The notes under the pieces are model-generated. The model did no database searches and was not told the origin of the DNA. It worked only from the letters and a program-made list of their open reading frames with translations. A stretch of DNA of 64,000 bases from JAKFWF01 sp963732635 (GTDB lineage: Bacteria; Pseudomonadota; Alphaproteobacteria; Rhizobiales; Hyphomicrobiaceae): contig CAVTAL010000035.1 in NCBI GenBank assembly GCA_963732635.1, forward strand, positions 434,001-498,000, in the 5' to 3' direction. The position numbers and the translations under genes were made by a program. This document shows, piece by piece, positions 19,215 through 28,635 of the stretch. Each line of letters opens with the position of its first letter. Position 1 is the first letter of the stretch.

Positions 19215-19558
19215 AGCTTGATTGCGTCACCCTTTGGCGCCCGGTCGGGCCGAAAGAATTGGCGCTCATCCAGAACTTGGAGATGCGCGCCTTTCCGCCA
19301 CGCCTTCCCGAGCAGCCGATCTTTTACCCAGTGCTGAGCGAGGCCTATGCGATCAAGATCGCGCGTGACTGGAACGTGCCGGCGAGCGGCAAGGGCTATG
19401 TGACCCGGTTCAATGTGATGAAGTCGTTTTTGGATCGCTATCAGGTCCAGCAGGCCGGCGGGCGAGACATTCTCGAATATTGGATCCCGGCCGAGGATCT
19501 GCCGGCATTCAATCTGGCGATTGTCGGCGAGATCGAGGTAACGGCTGAGTTCGGCTAA
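19211..19558 (+). CDS. conserved small protein, often labelled ADP-ribosylation/crystallin J1 family
   Basis: A 115-residue protein (TLWRPVGPKELALIQ..., AFPPRLPEQPIFYPVLSE, KGYVTRFNVMKSFLDRYQVQQ, then LEYWIPAEDLPAFN). This pattern recurs in many bacteria as a stand-alone protein with that automatic label, but the short chain has no visible catalytic site of ADP-ribosyl hydrolases, so the label should not be taken as function. The ATG overlaps the vapC stop (ATGA), which makes it a likely third member of the toxin-antitoxin operon. Confidence 0.7.
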   Translation: MKLDCVTLWRPVGPKELALIQNLEMRAFPPRLPEQPIFYPVLSEAYAIKIARDWNVPASGKGYVTRFNVMKSFLDRYQVQQAGGRDILEYWIPAEDLPAFNLAIVGEIEVTAEFG

Positions 19559-19645
19559 CCGTCTCGCGCCATTCGCCTTGCTTCCGCCCACGTCGGCGAC
19601 TATGAGGCTGCGGACGAATTCGAGTAACCCACAGGAGCTGCCCGC

Positions 19646-19759
19646 ATGACCCACACCCAGCCGACGCTTCAATTGAACGTCCGCACGGGTGTCGTTGCGG
19701 GCAGTGATCACTCATTCCTGATGGTTTTCCATGGGCACTTCTCAGGGCGCGCCGACTGA
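19646..19759 (+). CDS. possible 37-residue leader peptide overlapping the rtcB start
   Basis: A short ORF (MTHTQPTLQLNVRTG...) preceded by AGGAG with eight bases spacing, the best ribosome binding site in this stretch. It runs 29 bases into the rtcB reading frame. The rtcB start itself has only a poor site, so rtcB may depend on ribosomes that end in this ORF. Whether the peptide is made is unknown. Confidence 0.4.
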   Translation: MTHTQPTLQLNVRTGVVAGSDHSFLMVFHGHFSGRAD

Positions 19760-20871
19760 CGCGCCGAACGTCCGGCTAATCGCGTCGGACAAGACCTGGA
19801 TCGAGGGGCTAGCGCTCGATCAACTCAACCAAACTGCAAGTCTGCCGGGTGTCGAATACGCCGTCGGCTTTCCCGACCTGCATCCTGGCAAGGGCACGCC
19901 GGTCGGGGCTGCATTCGTCTCACGCGGGATAATCCACCCGCGCCTGCCGGGCAATGACATCGGCTGCGCCATGAGCTTCTGGGCGACCGATCTGTCGGCG
20001 CGCAAGCTCAAGATCGATCGCTGGGCCGATCGGCTCGAAGGCCTCGACCGGCCTTTCGAGGGCGATGTCGCGCCGTGGCTCGAAGCGCAGCGCCTCGCGC
20101 CGTCGCTCCACGACGCCGGCCTTGGTACCATCGGCGGCGGCAATCATTTTGCCGAGCTGCAGGTGGTGCACGAGGTCGCGGACAAGGCGCGGTTCGCCGA
20201 ATTGGGTCTCGATCGCAGCGATGCCGCGATGCTGATCCACTCCGGCAGTCGTGGCATGGGGCAAGCGATCTTCGACGAGCAGATGCGGGAGAACGGCCTC
20301 GAACCGCTGGTCGAGGGCACCCCGAAGGCCGAAGCCTACCTCGCCCGCCACCACGAGGCGTTGCGTTGGTCGATGGCCAATCGGGCATTGATCGCGCATC
20401 GGTTCGCAGCCCAGATCGGCGCCGAAGTGCGGCTCGTTTCCGACGTGCCGCACAACGTCATCGCCAAAGAGGACTGGGGCGGCGCGCCGGCCTTTATCCA
20501 TCGCAAGGGCGCGGCGGTCGCGCATGGCAATGCGATCATGATTCCAGGTTCACGCGGCACGCTCTCCTATCTCGTGGCGCCGATCGGCGACCAACAAGCT
20601 GCGGCGTTCTCGCTCGCCCACGGCGCGGGGCGGCGCTGGCAACGCGGCTATGCCAAGCCGCGCCTGTCGCACAAGTACCGGGTCGAGGATCTACAGCGCA
20701 CCGAGCTGGGCGGGCGCGTCATCTGCGAGGATCGCGAACTGCTCTACGAAGAGGCGCCGCAAGCCTACAAGGACATCGGCCGGGTAATCGACGATCTGGT
20801 TGCGGCCGGCTTGGTCGCGGTGATTGCGGTTTACAAGCCGGTTCTGACCTACAAGGTGCGGAGGCGCGACG

Positions 20872-20879
<8 letters not shown>
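19731..20879 (+). CDS. rtcB: RtcB-type RNA ligase of the PrfH-linked group
   Basis: A 382-residue RtcB. Metal and nucleotide residues are visible: the Cys of NDIGCAMSFW (about 78), GGGNHFAE (His about 138), HSGSRGMGQ (about 170), SDVPHNVI (about 240) and HRKGA (about 257). The guanylylated His is in SLAHGAGRR (about 296). RtcB joins RNA ends with 2',3'-cyclic phosphate or 3'-phosphate to 5'-OH using GTP and Mn. The gene overlaps prfH by eight bases, the arrangement of the ribosome rescue and 16S rRNA repair operon. The first residues (NVRLIASDKTWIEG) match family N termini, which supports the 19731 start. Confidence 0.93.
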
Positions 20880-21508
<629 letters not shown>

Positions 21509-21525
<17 letters not shown>

Positions 21526-22813
21526 ATCGCTTCATCACCGCGATGAAGAAGCCGTCGGTGCCGTGGCTGGCCGGCGTCAGTAACAGCGTATCGGTGCGAC
21601 CGTCGGCGGAAGCCGGCGCGTCGCCGCCGAGTGTCGCCTGCCAGGCATCGGCGGTCGGGACCAGCTTGAACTCCGGCGCCTCGCCAAGGAACGCGGTAAC
21701 CTGATCGGTGTTCTCTTCGGGCAGTATCGAGCAGGTCACATACACCAGTCGGCCGCCCGGCTTGACGAGGCCACGGGCCAAGCTGAGCACCTCGCGCTGA
21801 TCGGCGAGGCGCTGCTCGAGGTTTTGCGGCGTCACCCGCCACTTGGCATCGGGACGGCGCCGCCACGTACCCGACCCGGTGCATGGCGCATCGACCAGCA
21901 CAACATCGAAGCGGGCGCCGAGTGCGGTCAATTCGCCGATGTTGCCGGCGTTCATCACCTGGGCGTTGCGCACGCCAGCGCGCTTCAACCGCTCGAAGAT
22001 CGGCCGCAATTGGCCCTTGTCGGAATCATAGGCGTAGATCTGTCCGGTGTTCTGCATCGCCGCCGCCATGGCGAGTGTCTTGCCACCGGCGCCGGCGCAC
22101 AGGTCCATCACCTGCTGGCGCGGTCCTGCGCCACTCATCGCGGCGGCGATCTGACTGCCTTCGTCCTGAACTTCGAACCAGCCCTTGCCGTGGGCGGCAT
22201 CGGCCTCGACGTTGGGGGTGCGGCCGGGACCTTCCGGCGGCGGAATACGCACACCAAGGGCTGCGTACTTTGTGGCGACGGCGCCGTACTGTTCCAGCGC
22301 CTTCAGCGCCTTTTCGCGCGTCGTCTTCATCGAGTTGACGCGCAGGTCGACCGGTGCACGGCGCGCCATCGCCTGGCCCTGCTCGACGATACTGGCGCCG
22401 AACGTGCGCTCGATGCTCGGCATCAGCCATTCCGGCAAGTCGCCGCGCACGAATGCCGGGGCGGCGTTGTCGATCGTGCGCGTGAGGCCGGCGATCTCCT
22501 CCGGTGTCAGCGGCGCAAGTGAATGATCCGAGCCATCGGCGTGTAGGGCGATTGCCTCTGGCGACAGCGCCAAGGCACGACCGGCCGCCGCCAGCACAAG
22601 TGTCCGCGCGCTGTCCGAGCCCATCTGCGCTGCCAGCGAATGTTTTCGCCGCAGCACGTCGTAGACCAGATTGCCGATTGCGGCGCGGTCGCCGGAACCC
22701 GCGAAGCGATGCGCCTTGCCCCATTCGGACAACGCGTTCGCCACCGGTCGATGACGCTGCATCACCTCATCCAGAACTTCCACTGCGCCTGCGAGACGTG
22801 CACCGGGTTTCAT
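21509..22813 (-). CDS. rsmB: RsmB/NOP2-family 16S rRNA (cytosine-5) methyltransferase
   Basis: A 434-residue m5C methyltransferase. SAM motif I is DLCAGAGGKT (about 238). The two catalytic-site cysteines are in VDAPCTGSGTW (about 309) and TCSILPEEN (about 360); in this family one forms the covalent link with cytosine and the other helps release it. The N-terminal NusB-like region is shorter than in E. coli RsmB, a common alphaproteobacterial form. It follows the MAPEG gene by three bases on the same strand, and its 3' end overlaps prfH in convergent orientation. Confidence 0.9.
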
Positions 22814-22816
22814 CGC

Positions 22817-23239
22817 TCAGGCACCCAGGCCGACGCGGACGAACAGCAAGATCCACATGATCAGCAACGCAACGAGGCCGACCAGGTAGAGGTAGAACCG
22901 TTGCATCACGATGTTGGAGCCGAGATGGATCAGGGCGTGGCCGACGCGGCTTGCGACATAGACCCAGGCCAGCGCCACCATCGCGTAGTCGACCGACTTG
23001 GTCATCAGCGCGAAGATGCAGGCGACGTAGAACAAGACCGGCGTCTCGAACTGGTTCCTGAAGTTGTTGGCGGCCTTGGTCGCCTCGTCCGGCCACGCGC
23101 TCTGGCCAAGTGCGATGTCTTTCATTTTTACGCCGCCGTACGCGAACGCATCGCGCCGCCGCATCGCCATCACGATCAGCACGACGAAGGTCAGCAGCAC
23201 CTGCGCGAACACCGGCAGGACGATTGCGGTTTGGGACAT
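22817..23239 (-). CDS. MAPEG family membrane protein
   Basis: A 140-residue four-helix membrane protein (MSQTAIVLPVFAQVLLTFVVL..., NNFRNQFETPVLFYVACIFAL, AWVYVASRVGHALIHLGSN, YLYLVGLVALLIMWILLFV). The motif NFRNQFETPVLFY with RVGHALIH is typical of MAPEG, the family of glutathione-linked membrane transferases; bacterial members are mostly uncharacterised. The ATG with GGAA nine bases upstream is preferred to a GTG at 23251. It is transcribed towards rsmB with a three-base gap. Confidence 0.85.
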   Translation of the reverse strand: MSQTAIVLPVFAQVLLTFVVLIVMAMRRRDAFAYGGVKMKDIALGQSAWPDEATKAANNFRNQFETPVLFYVACIFALMTKSVDYAMVALAWVYVASRVGHALIHLGSNIVMQRFYLYLVGLVALLIMWILLFVRVGLGA

Positions 23240-23279
23240 GACTAATTCCACTGTTGACTATGTCGGCAGCAATCGATGC

Positions 23280-24542
23280 TCATGGCGCAACTAGCTGCTC
23301 AGGAAACAGCCCTGGTGCTATTCGTGGCGCGAGTTTAGCCGGGAATGCAAGTCGCCAGTCGGCGCGAACTCCCGCCGAAGTAATGATGCCGTGTTTGCTC
23401 AGGGCATTCGTCGCGGCTCTCGCACTCCTATCGGACTGGCCAAGAACATCGGCAACTTCGGATTTTGGCAGCGAACCCTTGAATAGGATGGCGTCTAGCA
23501 CGCGCGAGGATTTTGGCGGCAGATGTCCATATGTCATTTCTTCTTCAGCCCATTTCAATATTCGCTCGCGGAGCAAAGCTGGCTGCATCAGATCACTCAT
23601 GAACTTTATCTGATCGATGCAGACTTCCAGGAAAAATTGGGTGAATTCGGAAAGTGCTGCTTCGCCCAAGTGGCCTCGCCCATCGCGATCGCCACGTCGT
23701 TTTTCGTCACATGCGGCCAAGTGCTTCTTGTAGTCATTTTCGCGGCGCGCCAAACCACGCGCAATCGACCAGAGGCCGCCTGTCTCGAGAACTCGAAGCA
23801 GAGTGGCGTAGGACATCAGCCTGGTGACGCGGCCGTTGCCATCCGCAAAAGGGTGAATGAAAAGCAATCGATGGTGGGCAGGAGCCACGGCAAGAATTGC
23901 CTCGAAGTCGGTCAACCCGGAGAAACTGTCTTCGAAGCGCTGCATGAAGCGAGGAATGGCGCCCGGACTAGGCGCGACGTGCCGTCCGACTTTAACGTCT
24001 CGCATTCTACTGGTGCCGGGCTCGACAGGAATCCTTTCGCCGGTCGTCGGGTTCGTCACCCAGCGTAGAGTTTCCGGGAGCAAATTCGTAAAGCGGCGGT
24101 GGATTTCGAGGATACCGTCCGTCGTGGTATCGTTTCCCTTCAATCCACCTTCGTCAATCCAGCGCTGCACTGCGATGTGTGCCTTCGCCTCGAGCTGAAG
24201 GTCGCGCTTCTTCGGGTTTTCGCTGAATTCATCATTGAGCGCGCGTTCAATATCCACGGGATGCGTATTGTGGCCTTCGATGAGATTGCTGTAGTAGCAG
24301 TTCATCGATCTGACGAAATCGGCCAAGGGCTCGGCCAGTCCGCGCGGCAGACTGGACCGGAATGAAGCGTTCCGCTTGGAAATTGCAAGGACGAGTTCGG
24401 TCAAGGCAGGCCGTGCGTCGTTTTCCTGCGAGATCCGCATCGGCTCCATCAGGTAGACGTCTTCACCGCCGTCTCGCGGGGTCGCGACTGCAGCCGATTT
24501 CGCCGGTTTTTTTGCCGCTATTTTTGCCGATTTTCTTGGCAT
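23280..24542 (-). CDS. Fic domain protein (class II, probable AMPylator)
   Basis: A 420-residue protein with the complete Fic motif HPFADGNGRVTR at about residues 228-239, so the catalytic His and phosphate-binding residues are present. The inhibitory helix motif (S/T)xxxE(G/N) is seen upstream as SNLIEG (E89), which places it in class II, self-inhibited by its own N-terminal helix. A C-terminal winged-helix-like segment (SRVLDAILFKGSLPKSEVADVLGQSDRSAR) is common in Fic proteins of this size. The N terminus is a Lys/Ala-rich tail. Fic enzymes usually transfer AMP to a protein hydroxyl; the target is unknown. It sits between guaB and the MAPEG/rsmB pair. Confidence 0.92.
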   Translation of the reverse strand: MPRKSAKIAAKKPAKSAAVATPRDGGEDVYLMEPMRISQENDARPALTELVLAISKRNASFRSSLPRGLAEPLADFVRSMNCYYSNLIEGHNTHPVDIERALNDEFSENPKKRDLQLEAKAHIAVQRWIDEGGLKGNDTTTDGILEIHRRFTNLLPETLRWVTNPTTGERIPVEPGTSRMRDVKVGRHVAPSPGAIPRFMQRFEDSFSGLTDFEAILAVAPAHHRLLFIHPFADGNGRVTRLMSYATLLRVLETGGLWSIARGLARRENDYKKHLAACDEKRRGDRDGRGHLGEAALSEFTQFFLEVCIDQIKFMSDLMQPALLRERILKWAEEEMTYGHLPPKSSRVLDAILFKGSLPKSEVADVLGQSDRSARAATNALSKHGIITSAGVRADWRLAFPAKLAPRIAPGLFPEQLVAP

Positions 24543-24563
24543 GTGCTGCGATTTTTATCTCAA

Positions 24564-24579
24564 TAAATACATGTATTTA
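24564..24579. promoter_or_regulatory. perfect 16-bp palindrome upstream of the Fic gene
   Basis: TAAATACATGTATTTA is fully self-complementary, AT-rich in a GC-rich genome, and lies 22 bases before the Fic start codon. It is a likely operator or promoter element of that gene. Confidence 0.45.
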
Positions 24580-24735
24580 AGGTCGCTCGTGGTCATTCAA
24601 GGTGGTTCGGCTTGCCGGTATTTATGCCGCTTCGATTGCCACTTATTCTGCCGCTTTCGTTCCGCTATGGCAATACCCCAGGCCAGCCCGGACAGGGGAA
24701 CGCCAGCCGCGCCCTCTCGTCCTCATCGCCCAACC

Positions 24736-26277
24736 TCAACCCATGCCGCCCGGATAATTCGGGCTTTCGCGGGTGATGCCGATCGAGTGGGTATGGCTTT
24801 CGCGCATGCCGGCCGGCGAGATGCGGATGAACTTTGCCCGTGCCTTCAGCTCGGTTAGGTTGGCGGCGCCGAGATAGCCCATGCCGGCGCGCAAGCCGCC
24901 GACCAATTGATGCACGACGTTGCCGACCGGGCCCTTGTACGGCACCTGGCCTTCGACGCCTTCCGGCACCAGCTTCAATGTGTCTTTCACTTCCTGCTGG
25001 AAGTAGCGATCGGCGCTGCCGCGCGCCATGGCGCCGACGGAGCCCATGCCGCGGTAGGATTTGTAGGTGCGGCCCTGGTAGAGGTAGGTCTCACCCGGGC
25101 TTTCGTCGGTGCCGGCCAGGAGCGAGCCGACCATGACGCAATCGGCGCCGGCGGCCAGCGCCTTGGTGACGTCGCCTGAGAACTTGACGCCGCCGTCGGC
25201 GATTATGGGCACGCCGGCGCGACGGGCGGCCGAGACACAATCGAAAATTGCGGTCAATTGCGGCACGCCGACACCGGCGACGATGCGGGTGGTGCAGATC
25301 GAGCCCGGGCCAATGCCGACCTTGATGGCGTCGGCGCCAGCGTCGATGAGGGCGCGGGTGGCGTCGGCGGTGGCGACGTTGCCGGCCATCACCTGCGTGC
25401 TGTTCGACAGCTTCTTGATGCGCCGCACGATCTCCAGCACCTTGGCGGAGTGGCCGTGCGCGGTATCGACAACGACGAGGTCGACACCGGCGGCGATCAG
25501 GCGCTCGGCGCGCTCCAGGCCGTCATCGCCAACGCTTGTCGCGGCGGCGGCGCGCAGGCGACCCTGCTCATCCTTGCAGGCGTTGGGAAAATTCTGCGCC
25601 TTCTCGATGTCCTTCACCGTGATCAGGCCAACGCAGCGGTAGGCGTCGTCGACCACCACCAGCTTCTCAATCCGGTGCTGATGCAGCAGGCGCATGGCCT
25701 CGGCACGATCGACCCCGACTTTCACGGTAATCAGCCGCTCCTTGGTCATCAGGTCCTTGATCGGCGTATTCGGGTTGGTGGCGAAGCGGACGTCGCGGTT
25801 GGTGAGAATGCCGACCAGCTTGCCGATGCGATCACCGACTTTCACCATTTCAACCACCGGGATGCCGGAAATACGATGCTCGCGCATTAGCTCGAGCGCT
25901 TCGCCGAGAGTGGCGTTCGGCGCAATGGTCACCGGATTGACCACCATGCCGCTCTCGAACTTCTTCACCCGCTCGACTTCCTTGGCCTGCAGCTCGGGCG
26001 TCAGGTTGCGATGAATGACGCCGAGTCCGCCGGCCTGGGCCATGGCAATGGCAAGGCGGGCTTCGGTCACCGTGTCCATGGCCGACGACATCACTGGGAT
26101 ATTGAGCCCGATCGACTTGGTCACGCGCGTGGCGACCGAAACCTGTCCCGGCATCACTTCCGATGCCTGGGGCACCAGCAGTACGTCGTCGAAGGTCAGG
26201 CCGACGTCGGCCGCGATTTTCGGCGCGGCGAGGTCGTAAGCGGAATCGGTAGCGGGGGTGGAGGGCGCAACGGCCAT
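24736..26277 (-). CDS. guaB: IMP dehydrogenase
   Basis: A 513-residue GuaB that oxidises IMP to XMP with NAD, the first committed step to GMP. The N-terminal part has GLTFDDVLLVPQASEV and PVMSSAMDTVTE. Two CBS domains lie at about 110-225 (IPVVEMVKVGDRIGKLVGILTNRD and LVVVDDAYRCVGLITVKDI). The catalytic Cys is in GPGSICTTRIV (about 326), followed by IIADGGVKFSGD and the flap region SVGAMARGSADRYFQ. GAGGAG precedes the ATG with good spacing, which decides the start against a longer in-frame extension. Confidence 0.97.
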   Translation of the reverse strand: MAVAPSTPATDSAYDLAAPKIAADVGLTFDDVLLVPQASEVMPGQVSVATRVTKSIGLNIPVMSSAMDTVTEARLAIAMAQAGGLGVIHRNLTPELQAKEVERVKKFESGMVVNPVTIAPNATLGEALELMREHRISGIPVVEMVKVGDRIGKLVGILTNRDVRFATNPNTPIKDLMTKERLITVKVGVDRAEAMRLLHQHRIEKLVVVDDAYRCVGLITVKDIEKAQNFPNACKDEQGRLRAAAATSVGDDGLERAERLIAAGVDLVVVDTAHGHSAKVLEIVRRIKKLSNSTQVMAGNVATADATRALIDAGADAIKVGIGPGSICTTRIVAGVGVPQLTAIFDCVSAARRAGVPIIADGGVKFSGDVTKALAAGADCVMVGSLLAGTDESPGETYLYQGRTYKSYRGMGSVGAMARGSADRYFQQEVKDTLKLVPEGVEGQVPYKGPVGNVVHQLVGGLRAGMGYLGAANLTELKARAKFIRISPAGMRESHTHSIGITRESPNYPGGMG

Positions 26278-26522
26278 CGGGCAGCTCCTCGTCTGAATTG
26301 AAATCGCGAGCATGCCGATTGTGAAACCGGCCTGCTTCGCACATGCGTGGCGATTTCGAAGCGCAAGTAGCACGGTCCGGCTTCGACGGGAAGCGGCACG
26401 GTCGATGGGTCGCGGAAATCCAGGGCATGTGCTGTGCGGCACAGCCCAATGAACCAATCGCCGGCAGAGTGCGACTACTGGAATAGATCCGCAACACCAG
26501 CCCCAAACAGGGAGCCTCGCAA

Positions 26523-26666
26523 ATGACCAGCCATCGGCTCACCTGCACTGTCCTCGCCATCTTGCTGCTGGCGACCGGCACCAAGACCCGGCCGGTCGAG
26601 ATCGCCAAGGAGCGGTTCGAGCGCCAGAAGCCGCCGATCAGCCTCATCATCGTGGCCAAGGCCTGA
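26523..26666 (+). CDS. hypothetical 47-residue protein with hydrophobic N terminus
   Basis: A short ORF starting MTSHRLTCTVLAILLLATG, with GGGAG eight bases upstream. The first 18 residues form a signal-like hydrophobic segment; the rest is basic (IAKERFERQKPP) and ends in a short hydrophobic stretch. It lies in the divergent gap between guaB and the uronate dehydrogenase gene. No family is recognised. Confidence 0.4.
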   Translation: MTSHRLTCTVLAILLLATGTKTRPVEIAKERFERQKPPISLIIVAKA

Positions 26667-26748
26667 ATTCCAGGCTTGCCGGCGGGCCACGGCATCGGCT
26701 TTAACCTCTCCAAGCGCCGCGAGCGCAGCAGCAATCGGGGAGGCTACC

Positions 26749-27561
26749 ATGTCGCGAATTCTTCTGACCGGCGCGAGCGGCGGGGTCGGCACCCGGCTAC
26801 GGCAAATGCTGCCGGCGATTTACCCTGATCTCGTGCTGTCCGACATCAAGGCGCCGGCAGACTTGAAGGCTGGCGAAAAATTCATCGCCGCCGACCTCGC
26901 CGACATGGCCGCGGTTGAAAGCATCTGCAAGGGCGTCGACGGCATCATCCATCTCGGCGGTTACTCGGTCGAGGGGCCGTGGGAGCCGATCCACCAGTCC
27001 AACATCGTCGGCTGCTACAATCTGTTCGAGGCGGCGCGCCGGCAGGGCGTGAAACGGGTGGTGTTCGCCTCGTCGAACCACGCCGTCGGCTTTTACCCGC
27101 GCAATCATCACATCGGCAACGACGTGCAGCCGCGCCCGGACGGCCGCTATGGCGTGTCGAAGGTGTTCGGCGAGGCGTTGGGCAGCCTCTATTCCGACAA
27201 GCACGGCATGCGGGTAACTTGCCTGCGCATCGGCAATTTCGGCGACGTGCCACTCGACAAGCGCCGGCTGTCGATCTGGCTTCACCCCGACGACCTCGTG
27301 CAGTTGTGCCGCATCGGTCTTGAGCATCCGGAAATCCGTTTCGAGGTGCTCTATGGCGCTTCACTCAACGAGCGGGCGTGGTGGGACAACAGCCGTGCTT
27401 ATGCACTCGGCTACCGGCCGAAGCACCGCTCGGAGGATCATGTCGTCCACGCGCTGGCGGAGCAGGCCAAGCTGCCGGCCGATCCAGTCGGCGATTTCTA
27501 CCAGGGCGGCGCCTTCTGCGCGATGGAGTTCGACGGCGACAAAAGCCGGATCTGGAGCTGA
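26749..27561 (+). CDS. udh: uronate dehydrogenase-like NAD-dependent epimerase/dehydratase
   Basis: A 270-residue extended SDR with ILLTGASGGVGTRL as the NAD-binding motif, VVFASSNHAVGFYP (catalytic Ser about 108-109) and RYGVSKVFGE (Y134, K138). The series HLGGYSVEGPWEPI, SSNHAVGFYPRN, GNFGDVPLDKR and WWDNSRAYALGYRPK closely follows the known uronate dehydrogenases, which oxidise galacturonate and glucuronate to aldarolactones. No other hexuronate genes are next to it, so another aldose acid as substrate cannot be excluded. Confidence 0.8.
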   Translation: MSRILLTGASGGVGTRLRQMLPAIYPDLVLSDIKAPADLKAGEKFIAADLADMAAVESICKGVDGIIHLGGYSVEGPWEPIHQSNIVGCYNLFEAARRQGVKRVVFASSNHAVGFYPRNHHIGNDVQPRPDGRYGVSKVFGEALGSLYSDKHGMRVTCLRIGNFGDVPLDKRRLSIWLHPDDLVQLCRIGLEHPEIRFEVLYGASLNERAWWDNSRAYALGYRPKHRSEDHVVHALAEQAKLPADPVGDFYQGGAFCAMEFDGDKSRIWS

Positions 27562-27564
27562 ATA

Positions 27565-27581
27565 GGTTAATTGCTTTAACC
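27565..27581. other. small dyad after the uronate dehydrogenase gene
   Basis: GGTTAA and TTAACC are separated by five bases, immediately past the stop codon. It could be a weak hairpin terminator or an operator for the following SDR gene. Confidence 0.3.
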
Positions 27582-27709
27582 GTAACAGATTGTTGGTGCT
27601 GCATTCTCGACAAGTTCGTGGCGCCAGGACTCGACGCTCGAAGCGCGAATTCGCTATTTTGACTTCGTGAATTGCAGTGAAGATTGTCCGGACCCGAAGG
27701 CGCGCCAAG

Positions 27710-28612
27710 ATGAACGAGCTTAATACCCCCGTAGTGAAAGCATACGACAGTATATTTCGCTCGGGTTTATTTGCTGGCCGCGTCGTTGTCATAACAGGTG
27801 GCGGCAGTGGCATAGGCCGCTGCACGGCGCATGAACTGGCGGCACTAGGCGCTCGCGTCGCCCTGATCGGTCGCAAATCCGAAAAGCTGATCGCCACCGA
27901 AGCCGAAATCCGCGCGGCGGGTGGCGAAGCCGCTTGGTGGAGCCTCGACATTCGTGACGAGGCGGCCGTCACCGCGGCCGTGGGTGAGATCATTACCCGC
28001 TTCGGCCGCATCGACGGCCTCGTCAACAACGCCGGAGGTCAGTACGCCAGCGACCTCGACAAGATCTCGGCCAAGGGCTTCGACGCGGTGGTTCGCTCGA
28101 ACCTGCTCGGCGGGTTTTTGATGGCGCGCGAGTGCTACACGCAGTGGTTGCGCGATCACGGTGGCGCCATTGTCAACATCGTCGCTGACATGTGGAACGG
28201 CATGCCGACCATGGGGCATTCGGGCGCGGCGCGTGCCGGCATGATTAATCTCACCGAAACGGCCGCCTTCGAGTGGGCGGCGAAGAATGTCCGCGTTAAC
28301 GCTGTGGCGCCGGGGGTGATCGCGTCGTCGGGCATGGACACCTATCCGCCGGAGCGGCGCGAGTACATCCGTACGCGCGGAGAGCGCGTTCCACTCGGAC
28401 GATTCGGAACGGAGAGCGAAGTGTCGGCGGCGATCGTTTTCCTGCTGTCGGACGCGTCGCTCTATACGACCGGGACCACGCTCAGGATCGACGGCGGCAC
28501 GCCAACTGTCAGGCCAGCCGTGCCGCTGAAACCGCGTGCGCCGAGCGACGCGGCGCCGCAATACCAGGGCTTCCATCTGGCCGAGACGCCGAAAGTCCTG
28601 CAAGGTCTCTGA
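27710..28612 (+). CDS. SDR oxidoreductase, peroxisomal trans-2-enoyl-CoA reductase-like
   Basis: A 300-residue classical SDR. The cofactor site is VITGGGSGIGR with NNAGGQYASD. The region that normally holds YxxxK reads GHSGAARAGMINLTE, so the catalytic Tyr is His and the Lys is Arg; this replacement is shared with the PECR-type enoyl-CoA reductases (HSGAARAGV). GVIASSGMDTYPPE and TLRIDGG complete the pattern. It probably reduces or oxidises an acyl-CoA. The ATG at 27710 with GAAGG upstream is preferred to a GTG 33 bases earlier. A histone-deacetylase-like gene follows after 23 bases. Confidence 0.82.
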   Translation: MNELNTPVVKAYDSIFRSGLFAGRVVVITGGGSGIGRCTAHELAALGARVALIGRKSEKLIATEAEIRAAGGEAAWWSLDIRDEAAVTAAVGEIITRFGRIDGLVNNAGGQYASDLDKISAKGFDAVVRSNLLGGFLMARECYTQWLRDHGGAIVNIVADMWNGMPTMGHSGAARAGMINLTETAAFEWAAKNVRVNAVAPGVIASSGMDTYPPERREYIRTRGERVPLGRFGTESEVSAAIVFLLSDASLYTTGTTLRIDGGTPTVRPAVPLKPRAPSDAAPQYQGFHLAETPKVLQGL

Positions 28613-28635
28613 ATGAGATTTTCAGGCGGTCCCGC

